Source of the DNA: Candidatus Woesearchaeota archaeon
GTDB taxonomy: Archaea; Nanobdellota; Nanobdellia; Woesearchaeales; SM23-78
Length of the DNA stretch: 18,222 bases
Reading direction: 5' to 3'
NCBI GenBank assembly: GCA_019322375.1
Contig: JAHWIP010000080.1
Location: 1-18,222, forward strand
The position numbers and the translations under genes were made by a program. This document shows, piece after piece, positions 4,697-11,232 of the stretch (its first letter is position 1; each line of letters opens with the position of its first letter). Below the pieces are notes generated by a model. That model searched no databases and was not told the origin of the DNA. It worked only from the letters and a program-made list of their open reading frames with translations.

Positions 4697-6601
4697 TTAT
4701 TCTATTGTTACGAATTTAGGTCTTTTGCTTAGCAGTCTGGGCAGGGCTAATGGTTTGAATGGGAATCCTTTTGTCTTGTCCTTAATCTCTGTTATCATTT
4801 CTTCCTTGCTAACATCTCTGGTGTCTTTGCTGGCTCTTACACGCACTTTTAATTTGTTGCTCTTAAGCTCTTCTTCCCCTATAACAACAATATAAGGTAC
4901 CCATTCCTTCTCAGCTTGTCTAATTCTCTTAGGAATGGTTTCTGTTTCATCATCAACATCAACTCTGATGTTTTGCTTGAATATCTCCTCTGCTAATTCC
5001 AGACACTTTTCAAGGTGCTTTTCAGGAGAAACAGGGATTATTCTTACCTGGGTTGGTGATAACCATAAAGGGAATTCAGGCACTTCTCCTTTTTTCATCT
5101 TGTCTGCCTGCATCTCCAGCAAGGCATAGATTACTCTTTCAATAGCTCCGCTTGGAGAGCAGTGCAGGATTATTGGATGTTTTTTCTTTCCATTTTTGTT
5201 AGTAAACTTTATATCATATCTTTCTGCATTCTCAACATCTATCTGGTCTGTTGAAAGGGCTGCTGCTTTGTGAACAGAGTCAATAAAGTTAAAGTCATAT
5301 TTAAGCAAGAAGTAAAACTTTCTTTCATCCCATACTTCCAGAAGCACTGGTTTGCCAAGTTTTTTAACAAGCTCTTCTAATAATTTTTTATTATTATCAT
5401 AAAAATCCTTAGTCACTCTAAGCCCCATCTCATAGTCTTTTGGCTCAATCCCGCATCCTTTAAGCACGTTCATGGATAAGTCAAATCTTATCTTAAACTC
5501 TTGTTTTGCCTGCTCAAGGTCTTCACATAGTGCATGCACATCTGGCATTGTAAAAGCTCTTAGCCTTCTTAAGCCGCTTAGCTCTCCGGTCTGCTCTCTT
5601 CTAAAACTATACCTGGTGAGTTCGTACAGCTTAAGAGGAAGGTCTTTGTAAGATATGGCTGCGTCATGAGCCATTAAGAACTGTCCAAAGCAGGCAGAGA
5701 ACCTTAAGAAAAAAGTTTTTTTATCACTGGTTATCTGGTACTGCCTTGCAGGAAACTTGTGCAAGTATCTCTCAAGAGCAGGATGCTTTATATTATATTT
5801 AATAGGTGTCTCTACTTCTACCCCGCCATACTCTACTACTTTATCAGTCACAAATTCTTCAAGCAGTTTCTTAATAAGCCTGCCCTTAGGATAATACCTC
5901 ATGTTCCCAGAATCAGAAGCAGGCTCATAATCAACCAGCTCAAGTTTTTTCATAAGAGCTATATGCGCTGGTTCTTTTGCACTTTTTCTGTCTTTATCTT
6001 TCTCATAAAAAGCAAATATCTTGAGTCTGGAGTGGTTTGAAAAGTCAAACTTACTAATATCAGTTAGTTTTCCATCAGTATCCATGATATACCAATGGCT
6101 CTTTAGTTTTTCCTCTGCTTTTACTGCTTCAGAAACAATTTCTTTTCCTTGTTCTTTTTCTTCTTTGCTTGCTCCTTCAGGGACAAGTGTGCTTGAAAGC
6201 TCTGACAAAGGATGACCTTTACACGAGATATTAAAGGCTTTGTACCAGCCAAAAGGAGCCCTTTTTACTGTGTATCCTGCTTTTTTAAGCAGTTCCTCTG
6301 TTTTCTTCATTATCTTGACAGCAGGCTCTGGTTTTGCAAGGTCAGGGCTTAGATGAGCATAAGGATAGAGCAATATATTTTTTGTATTAACCTGGCCACT
6401 GTCCTTTTTGATTTCCTCAAAAGCTTTCTGAGCAGAGCCCTGGATGTTATCTTCATCAACCTTTTCCACTGCAGTAAAAACTACCAAGCACTCCTCCATA
6501 CGGTCTTTTTCCTTGCCTTTAGCAACAGGCTCAGCATTCTTAAGAGCCTTTTTCTTTGCTTCATACTCAATAAAATCTGAGTGTATTAATAGCAGTTTCA
6601 T
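4697..6601 (-). CDS. thrS: Threonyl-tRNA synthetase, archaeal type
   Basis: A complete 634-aa class II synthetase that charges tRNA-Thr. Residues 1-145 form the archaeal D-aminoacyl-tRNA-deacylase-like editing domain that removes mis-attached serine. His83 and Lys121 (FGWYKAF) fall at the positions known to matter for editing in Pyrococcus abyssi. The catalytic core runs about 220-515: motif 2 YSFRREQTGELSGLRRLRAFTMPD and motif 3 GAIERVIYALLE, with likely zinc ligands Cys304, His356 and His480, which read out threonine. The C-terminal anticodon-binding domain spans about 518-634. The whole catalytic set is present, so the protein should charge and edit. ATG 6601 follows a TATA (6627-6636) at leaderless spacing. 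It is convergent with the winged-helix gene, 45 nt apart. Confidence 0.97.
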   Translation of the reverse strand: MKLLLIHSDFIEYEAKKKALKNAEPVAKGKEKDRMEECLVVFTAVEKVDEDNIQGSAQKAFEEIKKDSGQVNTKNILLYPYAHLSPDLAKPEPAVKIMKKTEELLKKAGYTVKRAPFGWYKAFNISCKGHPLSELSSTLVPEGASKEEKEQGKEIVSEAVKAEEKLKSHWYIMDTDGKLTDISKFDFSNHSRLKIFAFYEKDKDRKSAKEPAHIALMKKLELVDYEPASDSGNMRYYPKGRLIKKLLEEFVTDKVVEYGGVEVETPIKYNIKHPALERYLHKFPARQYQITSDKKTFFLRFSACFGQFLMAHDAAISYKDLPLKLYELTRYSFRREQTGELSGLRRLRAFTMPDVHALCEDLEQAKQEFKIRFDLSMNVLKGCGIEPKDYEMGLRVTKDFYDNNKKLLEELVKKLGKPVLLEVWDERKFYFLLKYDFNFIDSVHKAAALSTDQIDVENAERYDIKFTNKNGKKKHPIILHCSPSGAIERVIYALLEMQADKMKKGEVPEFPLWLSPTQVRIIPVSPEKHLEKCLELAEEIFKQNIRVDVDDETETIPKRIRQAEKEWVPYIVVIGEEELKSNKLKVRVRASKDTRDVSKEEMITEIKDKTKGFPFKPLALPRLLSKRPKFVTIE

Positions 6602-6626
6602 TTTTTATGCTTCTAGTGTGTGTATC

Positions 6627-6636
6627 TTTATATAAA
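6627..6636 (-). promoter_or_regulatory. TATA box of thrS
   Basis: TTTATATAAA on the minus strand, centred about 30 nt upstream of ATG 6601, predicts a very short leader. No T-box-like or other leader structure is seen. The rest of the 6602-6730 spacer holds no recognisable gene. Confidence 0.6.
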
Positions 6637-6730
6637 AAGTTAACTATTACACCCTTCTTAAGATTACACAGAAAACAAGTAAATAATTTTAAGTGCAAGC
6701 TTACTTCTCTTATGACAACTCAGGCTTAAC

Positions 6731-7075
6731 TTATCTTTTCTTTTTTAAAAGTCTTCTTAGAAAGTCCCTTCTTCTCGCTGGCTTTTTCTGAGGCGCAGCC
6801 TTCTTGGTGGTCTTTTTTACTGATTTTTTCTTTATTTTCTTGGCTGAAACCGTCTTCCTGGCATAAGCCCTTCTTCTTATCGGTTTCCTCTTAATTTTCT
6901 TTTTTGTTTTTTTCTTTGCTGGCTTTTTCTTAGCTACTTTCTTTTTTGGCTTTTTCTTTGGTTTCTTTTTTGTTTTTTTCTTTGCAACTTTCTTCTTTAT
7001 CTTTCTTTTTGGCTTCTTTTTTACCTTTTTCTTAACTCTTTTTTTCTTTGCTTTCTTTTTAGCCTTCTTTTTCAA
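6731..7075 (-). CDS. Lysine-rich repeat protein, likely the 3' part of a split gene
   Basis: A 114-codon frame (possible TTG start at 7075, TAA at 6731) made almost entirely of Lys with Pro, Ala, Val, Thr and Arg in KKKxKKK and KKPKKK repeats, resembling histone H1-like tails. A basic end around RRDFLRRLLKKKR closes it. The TTG has no SD, and no ATG precedes it in frame. Upstream the frame stays open through more KKKAKKKPKKK sequence to 7189, where a lone TAG ends the neighbouring protein in the same frame. The simplest reading is that this was, or still is, the tail of the 7190-7456 gene, cut by an AAG-to-TAG change. If translated it would bind nucleic acid by charge. Function as a separate protein is doubtful. 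Confidence 0.5.
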   Translation of the reverse strand: MKKKAKKKAKKKRVKKKVKKKPKRKIKKKVAKKKTKKKPKKKPKKKVAKKKPAKKKTKKKIKRKPIRRRAYARKTVSAKKIKKKSVKKTTKKAAPQKKPARRRDFLRRLLKKKR

Positions 7076-7189
7076 TACTTTTTTCTTTGGCTTCTTCTTT
7101 GCTTTTTTCTTAGGTTTTCTTTTTACTTTTTTCTTTTTTGGCTTTTTCTTTGCTTTCTTTTTAGCCTTCTTTTTCCTGGCTTTTTTCTT

Positions 7190-7192
7190 CTA
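7190..7192 (-). other. In-frame TAG joining two lysine-rich frames
   Basis: This TAG ends the 88-aa protein at ALKKKAK, but the same frame resumes with KKKARKKKAK and stays open to TAA 6731. One substitution in a lysine AAG codon, or a base-call error, would produce it. TAG also serves as an ordinary stop here (the 7526 and 15917 genes), so general reassignment of TAG is unlikely. Confidence 0.7.
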
Positions 7193-7456
7193 TTTAGCCT
7201 TCTTTTTCAAAGCCCTTTTCTTAGCAGCCAGCCTTCTCTTGGCTCTTTTCCTTTTCTCTTTTTCCTCCATTACTGCTTTGTCAAAAGCAGCTTCATAGAT
7301 ATCCTCTGTCTCCTCTTTCTTCTCTTCTTCTCTGTCATAGCCTGCCATAAAGGCTTCTTCCTCAGGGCTTATCTCATCATTCTTCATAAGACTTTCTCGG
7401 CCTTGGTCGTCATAAACCCCCACAAAACCGTTTTGTTCCTGATCTTCAGGATTCAT
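7190..7456 (-). CDS. Acidic-to-basic small protein, 88 aa
   Basis: An 88-residue protein with two halves: an acidic N-terminus containing SPEEEAFMAGYDREEE (about residues 30-45), then a helical charged stretch EAAFDKAVMEEKEKRKRAKRRL running into a Lys/Arg/Ala tail (AAKKRALKKKAK). The SPEEEAFMAGY segment looks like a real conserved core rather than low complexity, but I cannot name a family. A TATA (CTTTATAAAC, 7481-7490) sits at leaderless distance from ATG 7456. Polarity from acidic to basic suggests charge-based binding to nucleic acid or ribosomes. The frame continues past the TAG into a further lysine-rich region of about 150 codons, so the full-length ancestral protein was probably about 240 residues. 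Confidence 0.7.
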   Translation of the reverse strand: MNPEDQEQNGFVGVYDDQGRESLMKNDEISPEEEAFMAGYDREEEKKEETEDIYEAAFDKAVMEEKEKRKRAKRRLAAKKRALKKKAK

Positions 7457-7480
7457 ATTACTTTATTTCTTAAGCAGGTT

Positions 7481-7490
7481 GTTTATAAAG
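7481..7490 (-). promoter_or_regulatory. TATA box of the 88-aa gene
   Basis: CTTTATAAAC on the minus strand, about 30 nt from ATG 7456, supports ATG 7456 as a leaderless start and shows that the lysine-rich frames are driven from here. Confidence 0.55.
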
Positions 7491-7525
7491 TTTTTGGAAA
7501 GAAATAGAATGGTCTTATTTTTTTG

Positions 7526-7759
7526 CTAACTTCTTTCTTTCACCTTTTTCTCAGCTCGCTTGAGCGCTGTCTTGAACAGAATAAGATTTTCTTTTTTCAG
7601 ATTCTCTATTATGTGCATTTTTCTTACTAGTTCTTCTTCAAGGTATTTTATTTTCTTTTTAAGAATAGCAGCCTTTTCTCTTTCTTTATTTTCTTTCTCT
7701 TTTTTTCTTTTACTTTTTTTCTTATCCTTTTTTCTCCTGTTTTTTTTCTTCTCCACCAT
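7526..7759 (-). CDS. Lysine-rich coiled-coil small protein, 77 aa
   Basis: A 77-residue protein with a very basic N-terminal half (KKKNRRKKDKKKSKRKKEKENKE) and a heptad-like helix at about residues 35-75 (LKKKIKYLEEELVRKMHIIENLKKENLI), so probably a coiled-coil dimer with basic arms, loosely like a bZIP layout. I chose ATG 7759, since AGGTG lies 3 nt upstream; a GTG at 7765 would add two residues. A TATA-like AATATTAAAA lies near 7786-7795. No family is recognised. Together with the two lysine-rich frames downstream on the same strand, it makes a local group of highly basic proteins that may act on DNA, RNA or ribosomes. The divergent gene is an Lrp-like regulator. Confidence 0.65.
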   Translation of the reverse strand: MVEKKKNRRKKDKKKSKRKKEKENKEREKAAILKKKIKYLEEELVRKMHIIENLKKENLILFKTALKRAEKKVKERS

Positions 7760-7834
7760 AAACACCTGGGGTAATTATTAGGTTTTAATATTTTTTCGTA
7801 TTCAGTGTAATCTTTTCGTTTTTTCCTTGGAAGG

Positions 7835-7842
7835 GTTTATTA
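7835..7842 (+). promoter_or_regulatory. TATA box of the Lrp-like gene
   Basis: TTTATTAA preceded by purine-rich GGAAGGG, about 29 nt before ATG 7868, again implies a leaderless mRNA. Confidence 0.55.
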
Positions 7843-7867
7843 AGAGGTTGTTTTAAACACTAAGCAT

Positions 7868-8338
7868 ATGAAGAGAGATAATAAAAGATTACTCATTCTA
7901 AAGCATCTTAGGAATAATGCCAGGAGCAGTTTTAGTAATATTAGCAGGTACACAGGCATTCCTGTGACCACTGTTTTTGATAATTATCATAAGTTTGTGA
8001 AGAGCAGGATAATAACCAGGCATACTTCATTGGTTGATTTCAAGAAATTGGGTTATTATTTCAGAAGCTTTGTATTTATTAAGTCCAGGCAAAAGCTTGA
8101 GCTGCTCAGTTTTCTCACAGGCCATGATAATGTTAATTCTGTTTATAGGATAAGCTATTATGATTATTTTGTTGATGCTGTTTTTCCAACCATAAAAGAG
8201 TTTTACTTGTTCCTTGATGACATGCGTGATTTTGGCATTTTAAGGCTTGAGATTCATGATGTTATTGAACATATAAAAAAAGAGGAGTTCTTTAGTACTG
8301 GAGATAAGCAAAAAAAGCTGTTCCGAAGAAATCATTAA
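7868..8338 (+). CDS. Lrp/AsnC-type transcriptional regulator
   Basis: A 156-aa protein with the Lrp/AsnC layout. The N-terminal helix-turn-helix (about residues 5-55) reads KRLLILKHLRNNARSSFSNISRYTGIPVTTVFDNYHKFVKSRIITRHTSLVDFKKLG as three helices with IPVTTVFDNYHKF as recognition helix. The C-terminal part (about 60-145) has the alternating strand-helix pattern of a RAM-like domain (SFVFIK, VNSVYRISYYDYFVDAVF, KEFYLFLDDM, ILRLEIHDVIEHIKKEEFF). Lrp proteins are dimers or octamers that sense amino acids and bind promoter DNA. The gene stands 98 nt before a five-gene envelope-like cluster on the same strand and is its likely local regulator, though no operator is obvious. It has a TATA at leaderless spacing. 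Confidence 0.78.
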   Translation: MKRDNKRLLILKHLRNNARSSFSNISRYTGIPVTTVFDNYHKFVKSRIITRHTSLVDFKKLGYYFRSFVFIKSRQKLELLSFLTGHDNVNSVYRISYYDYFVDAVFPTIKEFYLFLDDMRDFGILRLEIHDVIEHIKKEEFFSTGDKQKKLFRRNH

Positions 8339-8436
8339 TTCATTCGGATTCTGCGTTTATTCTCTGATTTTTTCTTAGATGGTTATTTTAAGCACTTCTT
8401 ATAACAAAAAAATGATAAAAACAAGGGGCTGATAAA

Positions 8437-9396
8437 ATGGATAAAGACCTAGAACAAAAAATGAATGAGTATTTTACTTCTAAGAAAAAAGGCTTGAGCC
8501 GTGGCCAGAAAGCAGGGATTGCAGCCTTGGTAGCTGGTTTTTTAGCATGGGTTGGGAGCAGGAAACTAGGCCGGTTTACAAGAGGGGTGTGGAATTTTTT
8601 TTACCCGCCAGACCCTAAGAAATATGTATCTGTTGCTGCAATGTTGCTTTCTTTTTTGTGTGTAAAGAATTGTGGCAAGATAAGTGCTGGGCTGGAAGAT
8701 GCTGTTTCCAAAACAGGAGAGGTAATTAAACACAATTTTAACAGTGAATCCAGATATAACAAGGTAAAAGAGCAGCGTGACTCTTATAAGAAAGAGGGTG
8801 AAGCACTTGGAAAAATCATGAATCAATACAGGGATGACCCTGCTAAGCTTAGCCAAGCAATAAGCAAACACCCTTTGCTGAGCAAGAAGTATGCATTATC
8901 CTTTCATATTAATAAGAGCAATTCTAACTCTTCATTACAAGAGGGCTTTGCTGTTGGGAAGAACAGAGAAAGAGAGCCTGTATATTTTGTGCAGGACAAG
9001 GGCATGACCATGAGCAGAATAGCCAGGGATATTACTGGTAATGCTTCTAACTGGAAAAAGATAGCAAAGTACAATAATAAGAGGATAGGCAGAAATGATT
9101 ATGTGTTAATACAGCTAGGAGAGCCCCTGGTTATCCCTCCTGACTGCAAAGTTACTAATCATAATATGAAGTATTTGAGCAGGCAGGAAATGCCAGAATT
9201 ATTTTACATGATTCAAGAGGGAGAAAGTTTTGGACAGGCAGTGATTAATGCTACTGGCAGCTCAAAAAATATTGAGCAAATTATTTCTTATAACGAGCAG
9301 TTCATGCCTTCTTTTAGAAAGAAAAAGGAGTTAATGGAGTACATATGGGTTCCTGAGAGCCTTGCCAAGAAGAAGGAAGTAATAAAATACAGGTGA
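8437..9396 (+). CDS. Membrane protein with LysM-like domain(s), first gene of the five-gene cluster
   Basis: A 319-aa protein. Two likely membrane segments lie at about residues 26-40 (AGIAALVAGFLAWVG) and 63-78 (YVSVAAMLLSFLCVKN). A charged helical region follows (about 80-150). Residues about 181-235 look like a LysM module: YFVQDKGMTMSRIARDITG, NWKKIAKYNN, and a closing GEPLVIPPD match the family pattern (Y.V..G.T...IA, W..I...N, G..L.IP). Residues 255-306 (FYMIQEGESFGQAVINATG, IEQIISYNEQF, YIWVPESL) may be a second, degenerate copy. LysM domains bind N-acetylglucosamine-containing glycans. With a polysaccharide deacetylase 13 nt downstream, this is probably a glycan-binding envelope protein. 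The start is supported by AAGGGGCTGAT 4 nt before ATG 8437. Which side of the membrane holds the LysM part is not settled by the sequence. Confidence 0.72.
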   Translation: MDKDLEQKMNEYFTSKKKGLSRGQKAGIAALVAGFLAWVGSRKLGRFTRGVWNFFYPPDPKKYVSVAAMLLSFLCVKNCGKISAGLEDAVSKTGEVIKHNFNSESRYNKVKEQRDSYKKEGEALGKIMNQYRDDPAKLSQAISKHPLLSKKYALSFHINKSNSNSSLQEGFAVGKNREREPVYFVQDKGMTMSRIARDITGNASNWKKIAKYNNKRIGRNDYVLIQLGEPLVIPPDCKVTNHNMKYLSRQEMPELFYMIQEGESFGQAVINATGSSKNIEQIISYNEQFMPSFRKKKELMEYIWVPESLAKKKEVIKYR

Positions 9397-9415
9397 TTAT
9401 TAAACACAGGTGATT
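9389..9415 (+). repeat. Direct repeat ACAGGTGATT spanning the gene junction
   Basis: ACAGGTGATT occurs at 9389-9398 and again at 9406-9415. The first copy contains the TGA stop of the LysM-like gene, the second the SD/GTG of the deacetylase. It probably arose as a small duplication that supplied the second gene's ribosome site. Confidence 0.6.
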
Positions 9416-10594
9416 GTTTTGCTCAAACTAAGGAAAAGAAAGAACAATAACAAGAAAACAGGCTTAGAGCAGTGCATTCTTGAAATATCATCAAAAAAAA
9501 CTTTTGGCAAGCATAAAACAAAATTACTCTTGGAACTGCTAACAGATTTAAGACAAGAAGGATATGAACTAAGATTACACAAGGCAAGAAATAAGCTTGT
9601 TAAGCCAGCAGCAATAGCAGCTCTTTCATTTACATTAGGAGTGCTGGGGTTCACAGGGCTTTATAAGAATAGATATATGAACTTTTTTAATAACAACACA
9701 TCATCTGTAGAATACAGGCTTTCTGCTCCTATAACAAAGCCTTACAAGCGTATTATTCCGTTTAACATTGAACAAGAGATAGTCATGCCTGGGAAAATCC
9801 CAATTCCCATGTATCACAAGTTTGGTTTGCCTGAAGACAGGTTTACTGTTTCTTCTGAAAGATTTAGGTTGCATCTTCAAATGCTGTATGAAAATGATTT
9901 TCAGCTGATAAGCATAGAGGATTATATAAACAATGATTTTAGCTCACTGCTGCCAGGCAAGAAAGCTGCAGTAATAACTTTTGATGATGCTGACAAAGGG
10001 CAGATGGAATATGCAACTTTTAATGGCGAACTAATATATGACAAACACAACAACCCAGTAATTGACCCTGAGTGCGCAGTTGGTGTTATGCTTGATTTTT
10101 ATAAGCAGCATCCTGATTTTGGAAAAAAAGCAGCCTTTTTTATAGACTGGGCAGATGAAAACCATGATTATCAAGCTCCTTTTTGCCAGGATAATTTTGT
10201 AAGGTTAAAGCTGCTCTTCCTCTTAAACCAGGGATTTGAGATTTGCTATCACACTTATTCTCATCCTGATGCTGGAAAATGCACTTTGAATGAATTTAAA
10301 AAAGACCATGAGAGGGCCAGAGCAGCATTTGAGTATCATCTTGGAGAAAAGGCTTGCTTAGTGAAAGATATCTTTGCCTGGCCTTTTGGTTCAATCTCAA
10401 AAGACAAAGAAGTCATGGATTATGCCAACTCTAATTTTGATGCGTCTTTTGGTGCATACGGAGGGCTTGCTTCTGTTGTCCCCTCTGGCACAGCCCTGTT
10501 CCCAAAGCCAAGAATTGAGATTAATAATAACTTGTATCAAGATATTCTTAGTAAAAATAATTTTCTGCGTAAAGAAAAAAGGAGCAATGAGTAA
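9410..10594 (+). CDS. Membrane-anchored polysaccharide deacetylase (NodB/CE4 family)
   Basis: A 394-aa protein (numbering from GTG 9410). A basic N-terminus precedes one membrane anchor at about residues 65-84 (VKPAAIAALSFTLGVLGFTG). The NodB homology domain begins at IPIPMYHKFG. Motif 1 is TFDDAD (Asp192, Asp193); motif 2 is HTYSHPDA (His281, His285), giving the metal-binding Asp-His-His set; motif 3 is FAWPFGS (322-328), with a later RIEI. CE4 enzymes remove N-acetyl groups from glycans such as GlcNAc polymers. The stretch between motifs 1 and 2 is about 88 residues, longer than in minimal NodB. Either GTG 9410 or TTG 9419 may be the start; AGGTGAT (9408-9414) is well spaced for TTG 9419. 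The gene is 13 nt behind the LysM-like gene and overlaps the next by 8 nt. Confidence 0.88.
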   Translation: MIVLLKLRKRKNNNKKTGLEQCILEISSKKTFGKHKTKLLLELLTDLRQEGYELRLHKARNKLVKPAAIAALSFTLGVLGFTGLYKNRYMNFFNNNTSSVEYRLSAPITKPYKRIIPFNIEQEIVMPGKIPIPMYHKFGLPEDRFTVSSERFRLHLQMLYENDFQLISIEDYINNDFSSLLPGKKAAVITFDDADKGQMEYATFNGELIYDKHNNPVIDPECAVGVMLDFYKQHPDFGKKAAFFIDWADENHDYQAPFCQDNFVRLKLLFLLNQGFEICYHTYSHPDAGKCTLNEFKKDHERARAAFEYHLGEKACLVKDIFAWPFGSISKDKEVMDYANSNFDASFGAYGGLASVVPSGTALFPKPRIEINNNLYQDILSKNNFLRKEKRSNE

Positions 10595-10931
10595 AATGCT
10601 CAAACAAGAAAACAAAACAGGACTTGACGATGTGGTTAATAAGGCTTTTCCAGATGATTCATTAGACAATATTCCTGACTCTGTAAAATACATTGGCAGA
10701 GAAGCAGTAAGAATGGTCGGGCAAAGCTGTGAAATAGACCCTAAGGACCCTGTTTATGAAGGTGTTAGTAGTGCTTTTCAAGTATTTTTTGGGGATAATA
10801 AGAATTACTTGGTGAGATGCCTTAGGCAAATTATGGAATTTATAACTTCCAGAACCATACATCACTATCTTGATGGTAAACTAAGCAAATATGCTAAAAA
10901 CAAGCAAAAACATCAAGGAGAAAAACAGTAA
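10587..10931 (+). CDS. Hypothetical soluble protein, 114 aa, third gene of the cluster
   Basis: A 114-residue protein with no signal peptide or membrane segment. An acidic N-terminus (LDDVVNKAFPDDSLDNIPDSVKYIG) leads into helices around VYEGVSSAFQVFFGDNKNYLVRCLRQIMEFITSRTIHHYL and a basic tail (KLSKYAKNKQKHQGEKQ). I recognise no family. The start overlaps the deacetylase end by 8 nt (ATGAGTAA). GGAG at 10581-10584 is only 2 nt from ATG 10587, so ATG 10596, 11 nt away, is an alternative. The short motif LDDVV recurs in the fifth gene of the cluster (TLDDVVKD), perhaps a shared docking element. A cytoplasmic partner of the membrane proteins around it is the likely role. Confidence 0.72.
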   Translation: MSKMLKQENKTGLDDVVNKAFPDDSLDNIPDSVKYIGREAVRMVGQSCEIDPKDPVYEGVSSAFQVFFGDNKNYLVRCLRQIMEFITSRTIHHYLDGKLSKYAKNKQKHQGEKQ

Positions 10932-10944
10932 GGAGGGATATAAC

Positions 10945-11199
10945 ATGACTCTAGATGATAAGACCAGAAAAGATTTAAGGAACATATCAGTAGGCGGTGT
11001 TGTTGGGGGTTTGTTTGGCGAGTGGATAAGCGACCTGTTCAAGCATAAAAAGCAACAGTTAATATATATAAGCAGCGGAGCATTTTTAGGAGGGCTTCTT
11101 GAGTACCTTAAGTCAAAAGGAGCTTTAACCAAAGCAGTAGATTATGTTAATGACAAAGCAGACTACTTGTTCAAAGGCAAGAACAAGCAGCAGGATTAA
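10945..11199 (+). CDS. Small glycine-zipper membrane protein, 84 aa
   Basis: An 84-residue protein. It contains two weakly hydrophobic glycine-rich segments, ISVGGVVGGLFGEWISDLF (about residues 14-32) and IYISSGAFLGGLLEYL (about 40-55), with small residues at GxxxG-like spacing, as in proteins that oligomerise in or on membranes. A basic linker (KHKKQQ) separates them, and the C-terminus is charged (DYVNDKADYLFKGKNKQQD). I chose ATG 10945 because GGAGGGAT (10932-10939) is 5 nt upstream; an earlier in-frame start would overlap the previous gene for no benefit. It lies 13 nt after the third gene and 33 nt before the fifth. It may form a membrane assembly or channel-like oligomer, but this is inference from composition. 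Confidence 0.72.
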   Translation: MTLDDKTRKDLRNISVGGVVGGLFGEWISDLFKHKKQQLIYISSGAFLGGLLEYLKSKGALTKAVDYVNDKADYLFKGKNKQQD

Positions 11200-11232
11200 T
11201 AATTTTTTAATAAAATCAGACAGAGGGCAAGA

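Noticed and set aside
6602..6730. Possible RNA gene in the 129-nt spacer upstream of thrS
   Set aside because: No cloverleaf, GGTTC-type T-loop or strong stem was found. Only the thrS TATA box is visible.
7190..7192. TAG as a pyrrolysine codon
   Set aside because: The site is in a low-complexity lysine run and other genes here end in TAG. A mutated AAG codon explains it more simply. Only a genome-wide pyl search could reopen it.
7560..7781. Phe/Ser/Leu-rich 73-codon plus-strand ORF that looks like a membrane protein
   Set aside because: It is the antisense of a lysine-rich frame (AAA/AAG codons read as TTT/CTT), with no promoter or SD.
10374..10931. 185-codon form of the third cluster protein
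   Set aside because: Its first 70 codons lie out of frame within the deacetylase's conserved C-terminal part. ATG 10587 or 10596 fits the 8-nt overlap.
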